Of a stretch of DNA of 64,000 nucleotides, positions 43,776-53,035 are shown piece by piece. Positions within the stretch are counted from its first letter, which is position 1, and each line of letters starts with the position of its first letter. Under the pieces are notes generated by a model, which had not been told where the DNA came from, did not search any database, and worked only from the letters and a program-made list of their open reading frames with translations. The DNA is from Fen-1298 sp963833465. Its GTDB lineage: Bacteria > Bacteroidota > Ignavibacteria > UBA10030. A program made the position numbers and the translations under genes. The DNA lies in the NCBI GenBank assembly GCA_963833465.1, contig CAWHXW010000004.1, forward strand, positions 1-64,000, in the 5' to 3' direction.

Positions 43776-46535
43776 ATGACCTCATCCGAAATACGAAATA
43801 GTTTTTTAAAATTTTTTGAAGAACGAGATCATATAATTATTTCTAGTTCACCTGTTGTTCCCTATGACGACCCGACACTTCTCTTCACAAACGCAGGAAT
43901 GAACCAATTTAAGGATATATTTCTAGGTAATGGCAAACGTTCATACAAGCGTGCAGCAGACACACAAAAATGCATTCGTGTCAGCGGGAAGCACAACGAC
44001 CTTGAGGAAGTTGGGCGAGATACATACCACCACACTTTTTTTGAGATGCTTGGCAATTGGTCATTCGGCGATTACTACAAGGAGGAAGCTATCACATGGG
44101 CATGGGAATTATTGACAATGGTTTGGGAACTTCCAAAGAATCGTCTCTGGGCAACAGTGTACAAAGACGACCAGGAAGCAGAACAACTTTGGAAAACCGT
44201 TACAGATATAAATCCAAAACATGTTTTGCGATTTGGGGAAAAAGATAATTTTTGGGAAATGGGTGAAACCGGACCTTGCGGACCATGTTCTGAAATCCAC
44301 ATTGATAGAACGCCGGATGGCAGCGCAACTGCAGAAATGGTAAATACCGGCATTCCAGAAGTGATGGAAATTTGGAATCTTGTCTTCATTCAATACAATC
44401 GTGATGAAACCTGCAAACTCACTCCTCTGCCATCAAAGCATGTTGATACCGGGATGGGATTTGAGCGCGTATGTGCCGTAATGCAAAATAAAAAATCAAA
44501 TTACGATACTGATATATTTATTCCAATCATCGACAAAATTAGTGAAATAACAAGGCAACCATACGGCGGTGATCTTCGATCTACAAACGATAATCCAAAA
44601 TCGGAAATCGATGTTTCTATGCGCGTCATCGCCGATCACGTGAGGACGTTGACATTTGCAATTGGCGATGGTGCGCTCCCAAGCAACGAAGGACGCGGAT
44701 ATGTTTTACGCCGAATCTTGCGACGTGCCGCTCGCTTCGGCCGCAATCTTGGCATGCACGAGCCGTTCATCTATCAACTCGTACCGATTCTTGTTGAAAC
44801 AATGAGCTACATCTTTCCTGAGATCAAAACAAACCAGGATCACATTCAAAAAGTTATTAAAGGTGAAGAAGAAAGTTTTAATGCAACCCTTGATAATGGT
44901 TTGAATATTTTCGAAGAGCTAATAATAAAATCCGAGACGCAAATTTCAAAAACAGTTTCTGGTGAAGATGCTTTCAAACTCTACGATACATTTGGTTTTC
45001 CTTTAGACCTTACAGAGTTAATGGCAGTTGAACGTGGATTAAAAGTGGATGTCGATGAGTTCAACAAGCTAATGAAAGAGCAGAGAGTACGATCAAGAGA
45101 TGCTCGTGAAATCGAGCACAAACATTTGTTTTTTCTTGAAGGAGCAGGTAAAAGTCGTAAGCCAATAGAATTTGTTGGATATGACACGTTAGAAGTAGAG
45201 ACAGAGATCATTGCGTTGGCAAAAAATGAAAATTCAGCAACCATTGGAATTGCTCTTGATGTTACTCCATTCTATGCTGAATCAGGCGGACAAGTCGGCG
45301 ATAAAGGTTCTATTTTCATTGACACAAAAGAAGTATATAATGTCACAGATACTATTAAATCTACCCAGCACATCCACATTTTGGATAAAGTTGATGGATA
45401 CATTAAAGTTGGGACAAAGGTAAAAGCAGTTATCAATAAAGATCTAAGAGACGCTACTGCTCGCAATCACTCGGCAACGCATTTGTTACACAATGCACTG
45501 CGCCGGATTCTTGGAACGCATGTGCATCAAGCTGGCTCGCTTGTTGCACCTGATTATTTACGATTTGACTTCGCGCACTTTGCAAAGTTAAGCGAACAAG
45601 AACTTGCCAACATCGAAGCATTAGTGAATGAGAAGATAAAAGAAAATATTCCGCGCACTCCCAGATTAAATAACATCCCGTTTGAAGATGCTAAGAAGAT
45701 GGGCGCATTAATGTTCTTCGGCGATAAATACGGCGAGCGTGTGAATGTGATTCAATTCGGAGATTTCAGTACGGAATTCTGCGGCGGGACGCACGTGAAT
45801 AATACCGGCGAAATTGGCTATTTCAAAATACGCAGTGAAGGCAGCGTGGCAAGCGGTGTACGCCGTATTGAAGCAGTGACCGGCTCGTACGCACTGGATT
45901 ATTTTAATAAGGAAAAACGTAAATTTGAATTTGAGTATGATTCTGCATATCTGCGACTTGAGGAAAAATTCAAATCACAAATTACAGATTTGAAACTGCT
46001 TCCCGCTGCTCCAAATCCGGCTTCACCTGAATTAGCTGCTTGTTTTGCACAATTACATAAGAACAAAACAAGTCTCAAGAATATTATCGAACAAGACAAC
46101 GAAGTAAAGAAAACACAAGAAAAAGAACGAGCAAAATCACGTTTAAAATCACTTTCCGATTCAATGGATGAATTGATTTCTTCTGCAATTTTGATTGAGA
46201 ATATCAAATTCGTTGCGGCAAAAATTTCTGCTTCGTCTTTAGACGAATTAAAAAAACTTGGTGATTCACTCCGATCCAAGCTTGTTAGCGGTGTCGGATT
46301 ACTTGCTTGTGTTATTGAAGATAAAGTTCAGCTTGTCTGCGTTGTTACAGATGATCTCGTTGCCGCTAAAATAATTGAAGCAGGGAAAGTTGTAGGTGCA
46401 ATCGCTAAATTAGTCGGCGGCGGCGGCGGCGGCGGACGCCCTCACATGGCAATCGCAGGCGGAAAAGATGTTGCAAAGTTAGATGAAGCACTTGCGCAAA
46501 CAAAATCGGTTATGGAATCTTTTTTACGAAAGTGA
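43776..46535 (+). CDS. alaS: Alanyl-tRNA synthetase
   Basis: 919 residues, somewhat longer than the usual 870-880. Catalytic core: PYDDPTLLFTNAGMNQFKDIFLG, DTQKCIRVSGKHNDLEEVG, GNWSFGDYYKEEA, GDGALPSNEGRGYVLRRILRRA. The editing domain has NHSATHLLHNALR (HxxxH) and EFCGGTHVNNTGEIG. The C-Ala domain ends in a run of seven glycines (AKLVGGGGGGGRPHMA), the expected DHHA1 glycine-rich loop. It charges tRNA-Ala. It begins 6 bp after clpS. Confidence 0.97.
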   Translation: MTSSEIRNSFLKFFEERDHIIISSSPVVPYDDPTLLFTNAGMNQFKDIFLGNGKRSYKRAADTQKCIRVSGKHNDLEEVGRDTYHHTFFEMLGNWSFGDYYKEEAITWAWELLTMVWELPKNRLWATVYKDDQEAEQLWKTVTDINPKHVLRFGEKDNFWEMGETGPCGPCSEIHIDRTPDGSATAEMVNTGIPEVMEIWNLVFIQYNRDETCKLTPLPSKHVDTGMGFERVCAVMQNKKSNYDTDIFIPIIDKISEITRQPYGGDLRSTNDNPKSEIDVSMRVIADHVRTLTFAIGDGALPSNEGRGYVLRRILRRAARFGRNLGMHEPFIYQLVPILVETMSYIFPEIKTNQDHIQKVIKGEEESFNATLDNGLNIFEELIIKSETQISKTVSGEDAFKLYDTFGFPLDLTELMAVERGLKVDVDEFNKLMKEQRVRSRDAREIEHKHLFFLEGAGKSRKPIEFVGYDTLEVETEIIALAKNENSATIGIALDVTPFYAESGGQVGDKGSIFIDTKEVYNVTDTIKSTQHIHILDKVDGYIKVGTKVKAVINKDLRDATARNHSATHLLHNALRRILGTHVHQAGSLVAPDYLRFDFAHFAKLSEQELANIEALVNEKIKENIPRTPRLNNIPFEDAKKMGALMFFGDKYGERVNVIQFGDFSTEFCGGTHVNNTGEIGYFKIRSEGSVASGVRRIEAVTGSYALDYFNKEKRKFEFEYDSAYLRLEEKFKSQITDLKLLPAAPNPASPELAACFAQLHKNKTSLKNIIEQDNEVKKTQEKERAKSRLKSLSDSMDELISSAILIENIKFVAAKISASSLDELKKLGDSLRSKLVSGVGLLACVIEDKVQLVCVVTDDLVAAKIIEAGKVVGAIAKLVGGGGGGGRPHMAIAGGKDVAKLDEALAQTKSVMESFLRK

Positions 46536-46545
46536 ATTAAATCAG

Positions 46546-47289
46546 ATGACAACCTTCGAACAACTTCTAACAATAAAACGCGATCGAGGCGCTGGATATT
46601 TGCTCCTCATCGATCCGGACAAAATTGATCCAAAAAAACTGCCAGCTTTCATCAGCGAAGCTACTAAAGCAGGGGTAGACGCCTTTCTTGTCGGGGGCAG
46701 TTTAATGCTTTCGAATGAATTCGATAAGACTATTAACATCATCAAAAAAAATACTGAAGCACCTGTTATAATTTTCCCCGGCGGTGTGTCGCAGGTTTCT
46801 GCAGAAGCCGATGCGATTTTATTTCTTCTACTCATCAGCGGGCGAAACCCGGATTATCTTATAGGCAATCAGGTTAATGCCGCTCCGATTATCAAACGAA
46901 TGGAGCTTGAAGCAGTTTCAACCGGATATATGTTGATTGAAGGCGGAAATGTTACATCGGCAGAATTTATGAGCAATACGAAACCTATTCCGCGCGAAAA
47001 ACCTGAGATTGCCGTTGCACACGCGCTTGCGGCAGAATTAATTGGTTTGAAACTGCTCTACTTAGAAGCAGGCAGCGGTGCTAAACAATCCGTCCCGGAT
47101 GCGATGATAAAAAAGGTTACAAAGTACTGTTCTCTTCCAGTCATTGTCGGCGGCGGAATTCGAACACCAGAGGAAGCGAAAAATAAAGTTAAAGCCGGAG
47201 CTTCGTTTATCGTGACGGGAACAATAATCGAAGAAAATTCACATAGTTCGATTATACAAGAATTCGCGAACGCAATTCATGCATCATAA
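46546..47289 (+). CDS. Geranylgeranylglyceryl-phosphate synthase family (GGGPS/PcrB) prenyltransferase
   Basis: 247 residues from ATG 46546, starting 11 bp after alaS. A TIM barrel with the family marks LLLIDPDKIDP, AFLVGGSLM, IIFPGGVSQVSAEADAILFLLLISGRNPDYLIGNQ, YMLIEGG, YLEAGSGAKQSVP and VIVGGGIRTPEEA. These belong to group II GGGPS enzymes, which join a prenyl diphosphate to sn-glycerol-1-phosphate, the first ether bond of archaeal-type lipids. Bacteroidota homologues with GGGPS activity are known. Chain length and in vivo role are not readable here. Confidence 0.88.
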   Translation: MTTFEQLLTIKRDRGAGYLLLIDPDKIDPKKLPAFISEATKAGVDAFLVGGSLMLSNEFDKTINIIKKNTEAPVIIFPGGVSQVSAEADAILFLLLISGRNPDYLIGNQVNAAPIIKRMELEAVSTGYMLIEGGNVTSAEFMSNTKPIPREKPEIAVAHALAAELIGLKLLYLEAGSGAKQSVPDAMIKKVTKYCSLPVIVGGGIRTPEEAKNKVKAGASFIVTGTIIEENSHSSIIQEFANAIHAS

Positions 47290-47313
47290 AAAGAAAATAA
47301 GATTGGGCTTCCA

Positions 47314-47919
47314 ATGACACAATCCTCAGATAAAATATTAGAGCGCACTAAATTTATTAGTGATTCGCTTAAAGAAAGCAGCGATACTAAACTTCGTATT
47401 TTACAGCAATGCATGCCTGATATTTCTAAGGCAGTAGATATTATTATTAACGCATTCAACAATAAGAAGAAAGTATTGCTTTGCGGCAACGGTGGCAGCG
47501 CTGCAGACGCGCAGCACCTTGCAACTGAGTTTGTGATTCGTCTAAGCCCGCATATTAAACGTCCGGGCTTGCCGGCAATCGCGCTCACAACTGATTCATC
47601 TGTGCTGACTGCCGGAGCTAATGATCTCGGTTACGAAAATGTTTTCACACGCTCTATTGAAGCTCTAGGCAATGAAGGTGACGTGCTAATTGGAATATCC
47701 ACAAGCGGCAATTCTGATAGTGTGAACAATGCATTCCAAAAAGCGCGCGAGATGAAATTAGTCACAATTGGCTTGCTTGGCAAAGGCGGCGGGAAATCGA
47801 AAAACTTTGTTGACCTTGCCGTAATTGTTCCATCAAACGATACACAACGGATTCAGGAAGGACATATTACAATCGGCCATATTATTTTCCAGGAAGTTGA
47901 ACAAGAGATATTCGATTAG
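47314..47919 (+). CDS. gmhA: Phosphoheptose (sedoheptulose 7-phosphate) isomerase
   Basis: 201 residues, SIS-domain fold: LLCGNGGSAADAQHLATEFVIR, ALTTDSSVLTAGANDLGYENVF, LIGISTSGNSDSVNNAF, and the active-site end RIQEGHITIGHIIFQEVE. It makes D-glycero-heptose 7-phosphate, the first step to ADP-heptose for the LPS core. It lies 24 bp after the GGGPS gene and 46 bp before the sugar transferase; all three probably share a transcript. Confidence 0.93.
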   Translation: MTQSSDKILERTKFISDSLKESSDTKLRILQQCMPDISKAVDIIINAFNNKKKVLLCGNGGSAADAQHLATEFVIRLSPHIKRPGLPAIALTTDSSVLTAGANDLGYENVFTRSIEALGNEGDVLIGISTSGNSDSVNNAFQKAREMKLVTIGLLGKGGGKSKNFVDLAVIVPSNDTQRIQEGHITIGHIIFQEVEQEIFD

Positions 47920-47965
47920 GTTAGAAAAGATTTTCTATTTAATGACCACTCATAGCTGATTACTA

Positions 47966-49381
47966 ATGTCAAAGAAACGGCGGCAAGATTTATTAATTCC
48001 ATTACTCACTGTAGTCTCTGACGCGATTGCAATAGAAGCGTCGTTTATTTTTTCTTACTGGCTTAGATTTTTTTCAATACTTACAAATTACATTCCCATA
48101 TCGTATGGTCTTCCTCCTTTAGAAATATACATTAAAAGTTCTTTTATCGTTATACCTATATGGTGCTGGCTTTTCAACACACGTCAATTATATCTTCCAC
48201 GCCGTATTACATCTTTCTCAGACGAATTTTTTGCAATTGTGCGTCTTGTCGTACTCGGTATGTTAATTGTAATGGCTGGCGCATTTTTTTACCGTACATT
48301 CTCTTATTCGCGCATTGTATTTTGGATACTCGGCATTTCCGCCGTAATATTTATCTCAATCGGGCGATTTTTCCTATTAAAGTTTGAACAATTTTGGTAT
48401 TCACGCGGCAACGACTTGAAACGTGTATTAATTGTTGGAACAAGCTCAGTCGCAAACAAAATTTTTCGATCTATTAGCGCACATCAATCACTCGGATATA
48501 AAGCTCTCGGTTATTGTTCCGTGCAAAACGACACGGAAAACACGATGGAAAATATTCCATATTTGGGATCTATTGCCTCTGTGCCGGATTTTATCAAAAC
48601 GTATAGCATAGATGTTATATTGATTGCATTTTCCGAAACGGAGCATGCACTTTTGCACGACCTTGTCCGTGACTGCCAGGGATTAGATGTAGAAATGATG
48701 ATGGTCCCGGATATTCTTGAATTGATGACCAGTCAAGTTCAAATTAAACATATTGAAGGAATTCCATTCCTAGGCATTAAAAGTCCTGCTCTGAGTACTT
48801 GGAATTCTATTGTAAAACGTACATTTGATCTACTATTTGCATCGCTTGTACTCTTGCTCTCAATTCCGATTATATTATTGATTGCAATTCTAATCAAGCT
48901 CGATTCTAAAGGATCAATTTTCTATTTACAGGAACGCATAGGTTTGGACGGTGAAGTATTTAAAGTCATTAAGTTCAGGTCAATGCATGTCGATGCGGAA
49001 CAATCTACCGGACCGGTATGGTCGCAAAAAGATGATCCGCGAACAACGCGGCTCGGCATATTTCTCCGCCGATTCAGTTTAGATGAGCTTCCTCAATTTA
49101 TAAATGTTATCAAAGGCGATATGAGCGTTGTCGGCCCGCGTCCGGAGCGGCAGCACTTCGTTGAAAAATTCATAATTCAGGTGCCACGATATTTAGAACG
49201 CCATCGCGCAAAGACCGGTATGACCGGATGGGCACAAGTCAACGGACTGCGAGGCAATGCTTCCATCGTTGAACGGACCAAATACGATATTTATTACATC
49301 GAGCATTGGTCGCTTGTATTCGATTTGAAAATTATTCTGAAAACTATACGCACCGTTCTTTTCGGTAAAGATGCATACTAA
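47966..49381 (+). CDS. Polyprenyl-phosphate sugar-1-phosphate transferase (WcaJ/WbaP-like)
   Basis: 471 residues. Four to five N-terminal membrane helices and a nucleotide-binding-like middle domain (RVLIVGTSSVANKIF, LGYKALGYCSVQ) precede the C-terminal bacterial sugar transferase domain: KRTFDLLFASLVLLLSIP, GSIFYLQERIGLDGEVFKVIKFRSM, GIFLRRFSLDELPQFINVIKGDMSVVGPRPE, AKTGMTGWAQVNGLRG. This is the initiating enzyme that loads a sugar phosphate on undecaprenyl phosphate for O-antigen or exopolysaccharide. The sugar (glucose or galactose) cannot be fixed from sequence. Confidence 0.92.
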   Translation: MSKKRRQDLLIPLLTVVSDAIAIEASFIFSYWLRFFSILTNYIPISYGLPPLEIYIKSSFIVIPIWCWLFNTRQLYLPRRITSFSDEFFAIVRLVVLGMLIVMAGAFFYRTFSYSRIVFWILGISAVIFISIGRFFLLKFEQFWYSRGNDLKRVLIVGTSSVANKIFRSISAHQSLGYKALGYCSVQNDTENTMENIPYLGSIASVPDFIKTYSIDVILIAFSETEHALLHDLVRDCQGLDVEMMMVPDILELMTSQVQIKHIEGIPFLGIKSPALSTWNSIVKRTFDLLFASLVLLLSIPIILLIAILIKLDSKGSIFYLQERIGLDGEVFKVIKFRSMHVDAEQSTGPVWSQKDDPRTTRLGIFLRRFSLDELPQFINVIKGDMSVVGPRPERQHFVEKFIIQVPRYLERHRAKTGMTGWAQVNGLRGNASIVERTKYDIYYIEHWSLVFDLKIILKTIRTVLFGKDAY

Positions 49382-49461
49382 TTAAATATTCATTACAAAA
49401 TGTAATATTAAAATATAGTTTTTCATTTTTCCTTTTTCATATATCTTATTAATTAAACTTT

Positions 49462-49833
49462 ATGGTAGCTGCATATATTTTTTTTCTGCATGTTGTGCTA
49501 ATTGTCTTTGCCTTTATAAAATATAAAAAGGAAAGTATTAGCGAAGGATTTCTTGCAGTAGCTTTCGTTTGTATTGTTTTTGCAGTCGGCTGGACAATTG
49601 CAGCAATCCTGACAAATCTTCTCTTCTCTCCTGACTGGTTTATTAAATGGTATTGGCAGCCATTGAATTCCTGGGTGTTGGTAAGAATCAGAAAAGAAAT
49701 CAGCCGCGATACGATTTCCCTTTTGTTTCTCACGGCTATGGAAATTGCATTTTATTACTTCTATTTTTTAACCGAATCAAATGAAGATAAGAGGAAAAAT
49801 AAAGAAACACACACTCCAACTGCTTTGAATTAG
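49462..49833 (+). CDS. Small membrane protein of unknown function
   Basis: 123 residues with about three membrane helices (MVAAYIFFLHVVLIVFAFI, FLAVAFVCIVFAVGWTIAAIL, LLFLTAMEIAFYYFYFL) and a polar tail (NEDKRKNKETHTP). Not recognised. It follows the sugar transferase by 80 bp and ends before a hairpin with a T run. Confidence 0.65.
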   Translation: MVAAYIFFLHVVLIVFAFIKYKKESISEGFLAVAFVCIVFAVGWTIAAILTNLLFSPDWFIKWYWQPLNSWVLVRIRKEISRDTISLLFLTAMEIAFYYFYFLTESNEDKRKNKETHTPTALN

Positions 49834-49888
49834 GTGATTGAATGCTTCTGGATGGGCTATCAATTTAGAAACGTAAAATGATAATTGT

Positions 49889-49937
49889 AAGCGCGACGGT
49901 ACTTTTACATTTTCTTTTTATCGCCGCGCTTTTTATT
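49889..49937 (+). terminator. Probable terminator
   Basis: AAGCGCG (49889-49895) pairs with CGCGCTT (49925-49931), with further partial pairing inside (ACGG/TCGC), followed by TTTTATTT. It closes the alaS-to-membrane-protein run. Confidence 0.55.
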
Positions 49938-50013
49938 TATGATCGGTATTACCTAACTTATCTCACACTCTCATTCAATAGTAAAAAAGAATGAGAGAAA
50001 CCCATAAGAACAT

Positions 50014-50727
50014 TTATTTTGACCGAATTTTATCTATAACATAGTGCGATTGCAATTGCTCTGCAAATGACTTCACTGCTTTCTTCGCTTCATCACGAGA
50101 AGAATAGCGTCCTATGCGAACAGTGTACCAATCGCCCCCGCTCATCGGAATCTTTTCAACGAACGAAGGATACCCCGCAAACTCTAAATTTTTTGCCGTC
50201 TCTACTGCTTGTTTCTTTTCACGATAAGCAATAACCTGAATTGTAAATTCACCTTTCATCTCACTGAGTTTTGAAGAAAATTCTGTTTCCATCATTTCTC
50301 CATTCTTCTTTCCCAGCTTTGTTTTTTTCATCGTTGGAACTGTTGCCTTTGTTTCAGGTTCTTTCACACTTTCAGATTCTTTTCCGGCTTCCGCTTTTTC
50401 TTCAACAGGAGCTGTGTCAAGCAGAGCAACTTCATTTGTGTCTCCTTGTTTCTGTGCCTGTACAGGTTGACTTGGAGTTTCCGGAGGAAATTGTTCTTCT
50501 TGTATTTGCGCAACCGGCTGCTGCTTCTTGCCAGGCATTTTAATAATACCGCGGTGGTAAAGATACCCGACACCTGCCAAAACACAAACAATAATTACTA
50601 AGATCAGAATTGGTTTCCCACTACCTCCACCGCTGCTTTTTACACTTTTTTTCGCAGGGGGAGCAGTCTGCGGCGCTGCTGGTTCTTCTTCAAACCCGCC
50701 TTCATCAATGAGATTCAAATCTGGCAT
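50014..50727 (-). CDS. SPOR-domain membrane protein
   Basis: 237 residues. The cytoplasmic start (MPDLNLIDEGGFEEEP) is followed by one helix (about 43-59, PILILVIIVCVLAGVGYLY), then a Pro/Gln/Glu/Lys-rich linker of about 90 residues, and a C-terminal SPOR domain (GEFTIQVIAYREKKQAVETAKNL, SFVEKIPMSGGDWYTVRIGRY, AKKAVKSFAEQLQSHYV). SPOR domains bind denuded peptidoglycan at division sites, so a role in division or envelope organisation is likely. AAGGAGG precedes the ATG. Confidence 0.9.
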   Translation of the reverse strand: MPDLNLIDEGGFEEEPAAPQTAPPAKKSVKSSGGGSGKPILILVIIVCVLAGVGYLYHRGIIKMPGKKQQPVAQIQEEQFPPETPSQPVQAQKQGDTNEVALLDTAPVEEKAEAGKESESVKEPETKATVPTMKKTKLGKKNGEMMETEFSSKLSEMKGEFTIQVIAYREKKQAVETAKNLEFAGYPSFVEKIPMSGGDWYTVRIGRYSSRDEAKKAVKSFAEQLQSHYVIDKIRSK

Positions 50728-50941
50728 TGAATAACCCTCCTTGTATGTTTGAAATGTATTGAGTTCACGAACACTTGCTCTTCATCATTTTATTTTTTTA
50801 CCTATTTGCAATGCCGCATTTCAGATAATGGAGTAAAATATTAGAATCAAAATAATCATTTGAGTTCAACTTTGCAACATTTTCCTCACAGAATATTATA
50901 ATTATTATAAGCCCTTTATTTACCAGCTCATAGACACCTTG

Positions 50942-51024
50942 CATAGAGAAATATGATAACAGGGGCAAATATTGATAGCTTTCCCCTATTCCCTACTCCA
51001 ATCCTTATTGTTTATTTCTCTATG
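50942..51024. repeat. Palindromic intergenic element
   Basis: CATAGAGAAAT (50942-50952) is answered by ATTTCTCTATG (51014-51024), and inside them AGGGG by CCCCT. About 83 bp in all, within a 696-bp gap. No gene is inside. It could be a small mobile palindrome or a transcript hairpin. Confidence 0.5.
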
Positions 51025-51197
51025 GATCTTTGATTCCTATTACTACTAGCCGTGAAAGCCGGATGCCTATAATCATACTTGCATTAGCCAGTGACAAAGT
51101 TATATAGGTTTGATTAGAAAAATATTATATTTTGATCATTCGTTTATTCGAGACATTGTAGTAATCGACGTAAATTGATTAATCCATCCTTAGAAGA

Positions 51198-51345
51198 ATG
51201 AAACATAATATTTATTTTGACGGTAAAGTACAAAGTCTTGGATTCACAACTTAAAACAGGAAAAAACTCCGAATGCGTTATTCCTGCAAGTTCATCTTTC
51301 GATGTGGGAGCAGATTCAGATGTTTCTTATATTTGTTATTATTAG
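51198..51345 (+). pseudogene. ppnP: Remnant of ppnP (pyrimidine/purine nucleoside phosphorylase), internally deleted
   Basis: The start MKHNIYFDGKVQSLGFTT matches the N-terminus of PpnP (DUF1255/YaiE), then a TAA stands where GAA would be expected. After a short unmatched stretch the sequence resumes with IPASSSFDVGADSDVSYICYY and stop, the PpnP C-terminus. About half of the gene (roughly 140 bp of about 285) is missing. Recognition is from remembered family sequence at both ends, which agree in order and strand. Confidence 0.7.
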
Positions 51346-51423
51346 TGATAAGTTTACATATTTCTTAAATCTGATGCAATGAGATTAGAAGGCGAAAGAA
51401 TTTAATTTAAACAGGAGTTCAAT

Positions 51424-52140
51424 ATGGGCAATTGGCTGAACCAAAATAAAAATCAGATAGATTATTATATTTCATCCAAAGATGTAATTTTAGTTGAACG
51501 TCAAAAACAATTCAACTTGATGCTTGAATTATTTAATTCTTATTTTACTCAAAAAGAAGGCTTGAGGTTTTTAGATATTGGCTGTGGTGAGGGTGTCCTT
51601 ACAAAATTATTATACGATTTATATCCTAACAATACTTTTCACCTGCTTGATGGTTCAAAAATAATGTTGAAAAAAGCTAAATCTAATATCAAATCAAAAA
51701 ATGCAACGTTTTATAATGATACTTTTGAGAATTTCTTTAATTCCAATAAAAATGAAAACTATTATGACTTTGCTTTCTCTTCATTGGCGATTCATCATGT
51801 CGAGCATCATAAGAAATATGAATTGTTTTCAAATATACATACTTTACTTAAACACAACGGATTATTTATCAATATAGATGTCGTACTTCCATCTTCATCT
51901 AAAACAGAAAGCATTCAGTTTAAGATGTGGGTTGATTGCATCAACGACTATCTAATAAATGCTCAACGGAATGAGGAAGTTGGAAAACATAATAATTTGC
52001 CAATTGTATATAAAGAAAACGGCGAGAATAAACCTTCTTTACTGGTAAGTCAGTTAAAAATGCTTGATGAAATAGGATTTAAAGATGTCGAATGTTATTA
52101 TAAGAATGGAATTTTTGCATTAATTGGCTGCAGTAAATAA
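51424..52140 (+). CDS. Class I SAM-dependent methyltransferase
   Basis: 238 residues. Rossmann methyltransferase motif I is FLDIGCGEGVLTKLLYD, the acidic residue after strand 2 is in FHLLDGSKIMLKKA, and motif post-I/IV is YYDFAFSSLAIHHVEHHKK, followed by LLKHNGLFINIDVVLP. Small-molecule type; substrate unknown. GGAG lies seven bases before the ATG. AT content is higher than in neighbouring housekeeping genes, in keeping with transfer. Confidence 0.85.
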   Translation: MGNWLNQNKNQIDYYISSKDVILVERQKQFNLMLELFNSYFTQKEGLRFLDIGCGEGVLTKLLYDLYPNNTFHLLDGSKIMLKKAKSNIKSKNATFYNDTFENFFNSNKNENYYDFAFSSLAIHHVEHHKKYELFSNIHTLLKHNGLFINIDVVLPSSSKTESIQFKMWVDCINDYLINAQRNEEVGKHNNLPIVYKENGENKPSLLVSQLKMLDEIGFKDVECYYKNGIFALIGCSK

Positions 52141-52224
52141 TATACACACAATGACAATCATGCTTATCAACTTAAAATAGTAGATAAATAATGAATCTAT
52201 CACAAAATATATGAAAGGATAACT

Positions 52225-52866
52225 ATGAAAAATATTGTACTTTACATTTTGTTCACCATTTTAACAAGTCCTTTGTTTGCTCAAAGCACAAAGACAATAG
52301 TATTAAATCCTCCCGACACGACAAGAGGTCTGCCTGTGATGAAGGCATTATCTTTAAGGGCATCGGCTACGACATTTGATACTGCAAAAATCACAATTCA
52401 GGATTTATCGGACATATTATGGGCTTCGGATGGAATCAATAGACATGAACTTGGAAAACGCACAGCTCCCTCAGCAATGAACGCTCAGGATATTGATGTT
52501 TATGTTTGCATGGAATCCGGCATTTATCTTTATGACGCAAAAAAACATGCACTTGATTTAATTATTGATGGAGATTATAGAAAATTGGCAGCTGGAAGAC
52601 AGGATAATTTTGCAAAAGCTCCGTTATTTTGTTTGTTGGCATCCGATATTTCTAAATTTAAATTCGGAGAAGATTCTTTAAAATTAGCATGGGCTGCGAT
52701 AGATGCAGGAATTGTTTCGCAAAATATTTCAATCTTTTGCGCATCTGTCGGCTTAGCCACAAGACCTCGTATCACAATGGATCAAAAGAAGCTCGGCGAA
52801 TTGCTAAAACTAAAAAAATCGCAATATTTGATATTGAATAATCCGATATCATATAAAAAAGATTAG
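52225..52866 (+). CDS. Exported nitroreductase-like (SagB/ThcOx-type) protein
   Basis: 213 residues with a signal peptide (MKNIVLYILFTILTSPLFAQ). The rest is an FMN nitroreductase-type fold: PVMKALSLRASATTFDTAKITIQDLSDILWASDGINR, RTAPSAMNAQDIDVYVCMESGIYLYD, AWAAIDAGIVSQNISIFCASVGLATRP. This fits the SagB/ThcOx-like branch seen as periplasmic proteins in Bacteroidota. Probably a flavin-dependent reductase or oxidase; substrate not known. Confidence 0.8.
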   Translation: MKNIVLYILFTILTSPLFAQSTKTIVLNPPDTTRGLPVMKALSLRASATTFDTAKITIQDLSDILWASDGINRHELGKRTAPSAMNAQDIDVYVCMESGIYLYDAKKHALDLIIDGDYRKLAAGRQDNFAKAPLFCLLASDISKFKFGEDSLKLAWAAIDAGIVSQNISIFCASVGLATRPRITMDQKKLGELLKLKKSQYLILNNPISYKKD

Positions 52867-52875
52867 ATTCTATAG

Positions 52876-53025
52876 TATGTCGGATTTGCGTATACTGACG
52901 AAGGCACTAACATATTTGCAGTGTATATCATAGCCGGTAATTTCTATAAACCCAAATCATTCATTAGAAATAAAAGGGGGGCATATGTTATTGAAATGAT
53001 AGAATATGGGAAAGCTGAACGATAA
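52876..53025 (+). pseudogene. C-terminal gene remnant of unknown family
   Basis: Directly after a stop codon, 49 codons without a start encode a protein-like tail: YVGFAYTDEGTNIFAVYIIA, then NFYKPKSFIRNKRGAYVIEM, ending in TAA at 53023. Base composition matches coding DNA. The family is not recognised. It lies between the nitroreductase-like gene and the palindrome pair. Confidence 0.42.
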
Positions 53026-53035
53026 CCGAATTGGT

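Noticed and set aside
46420..46440. Glycine-codon run in alaS as a slippage or repeat-expansion locus
   Set aside because: A glycine-rich loop at this place is normal for alanyl-tRNA synthetases.
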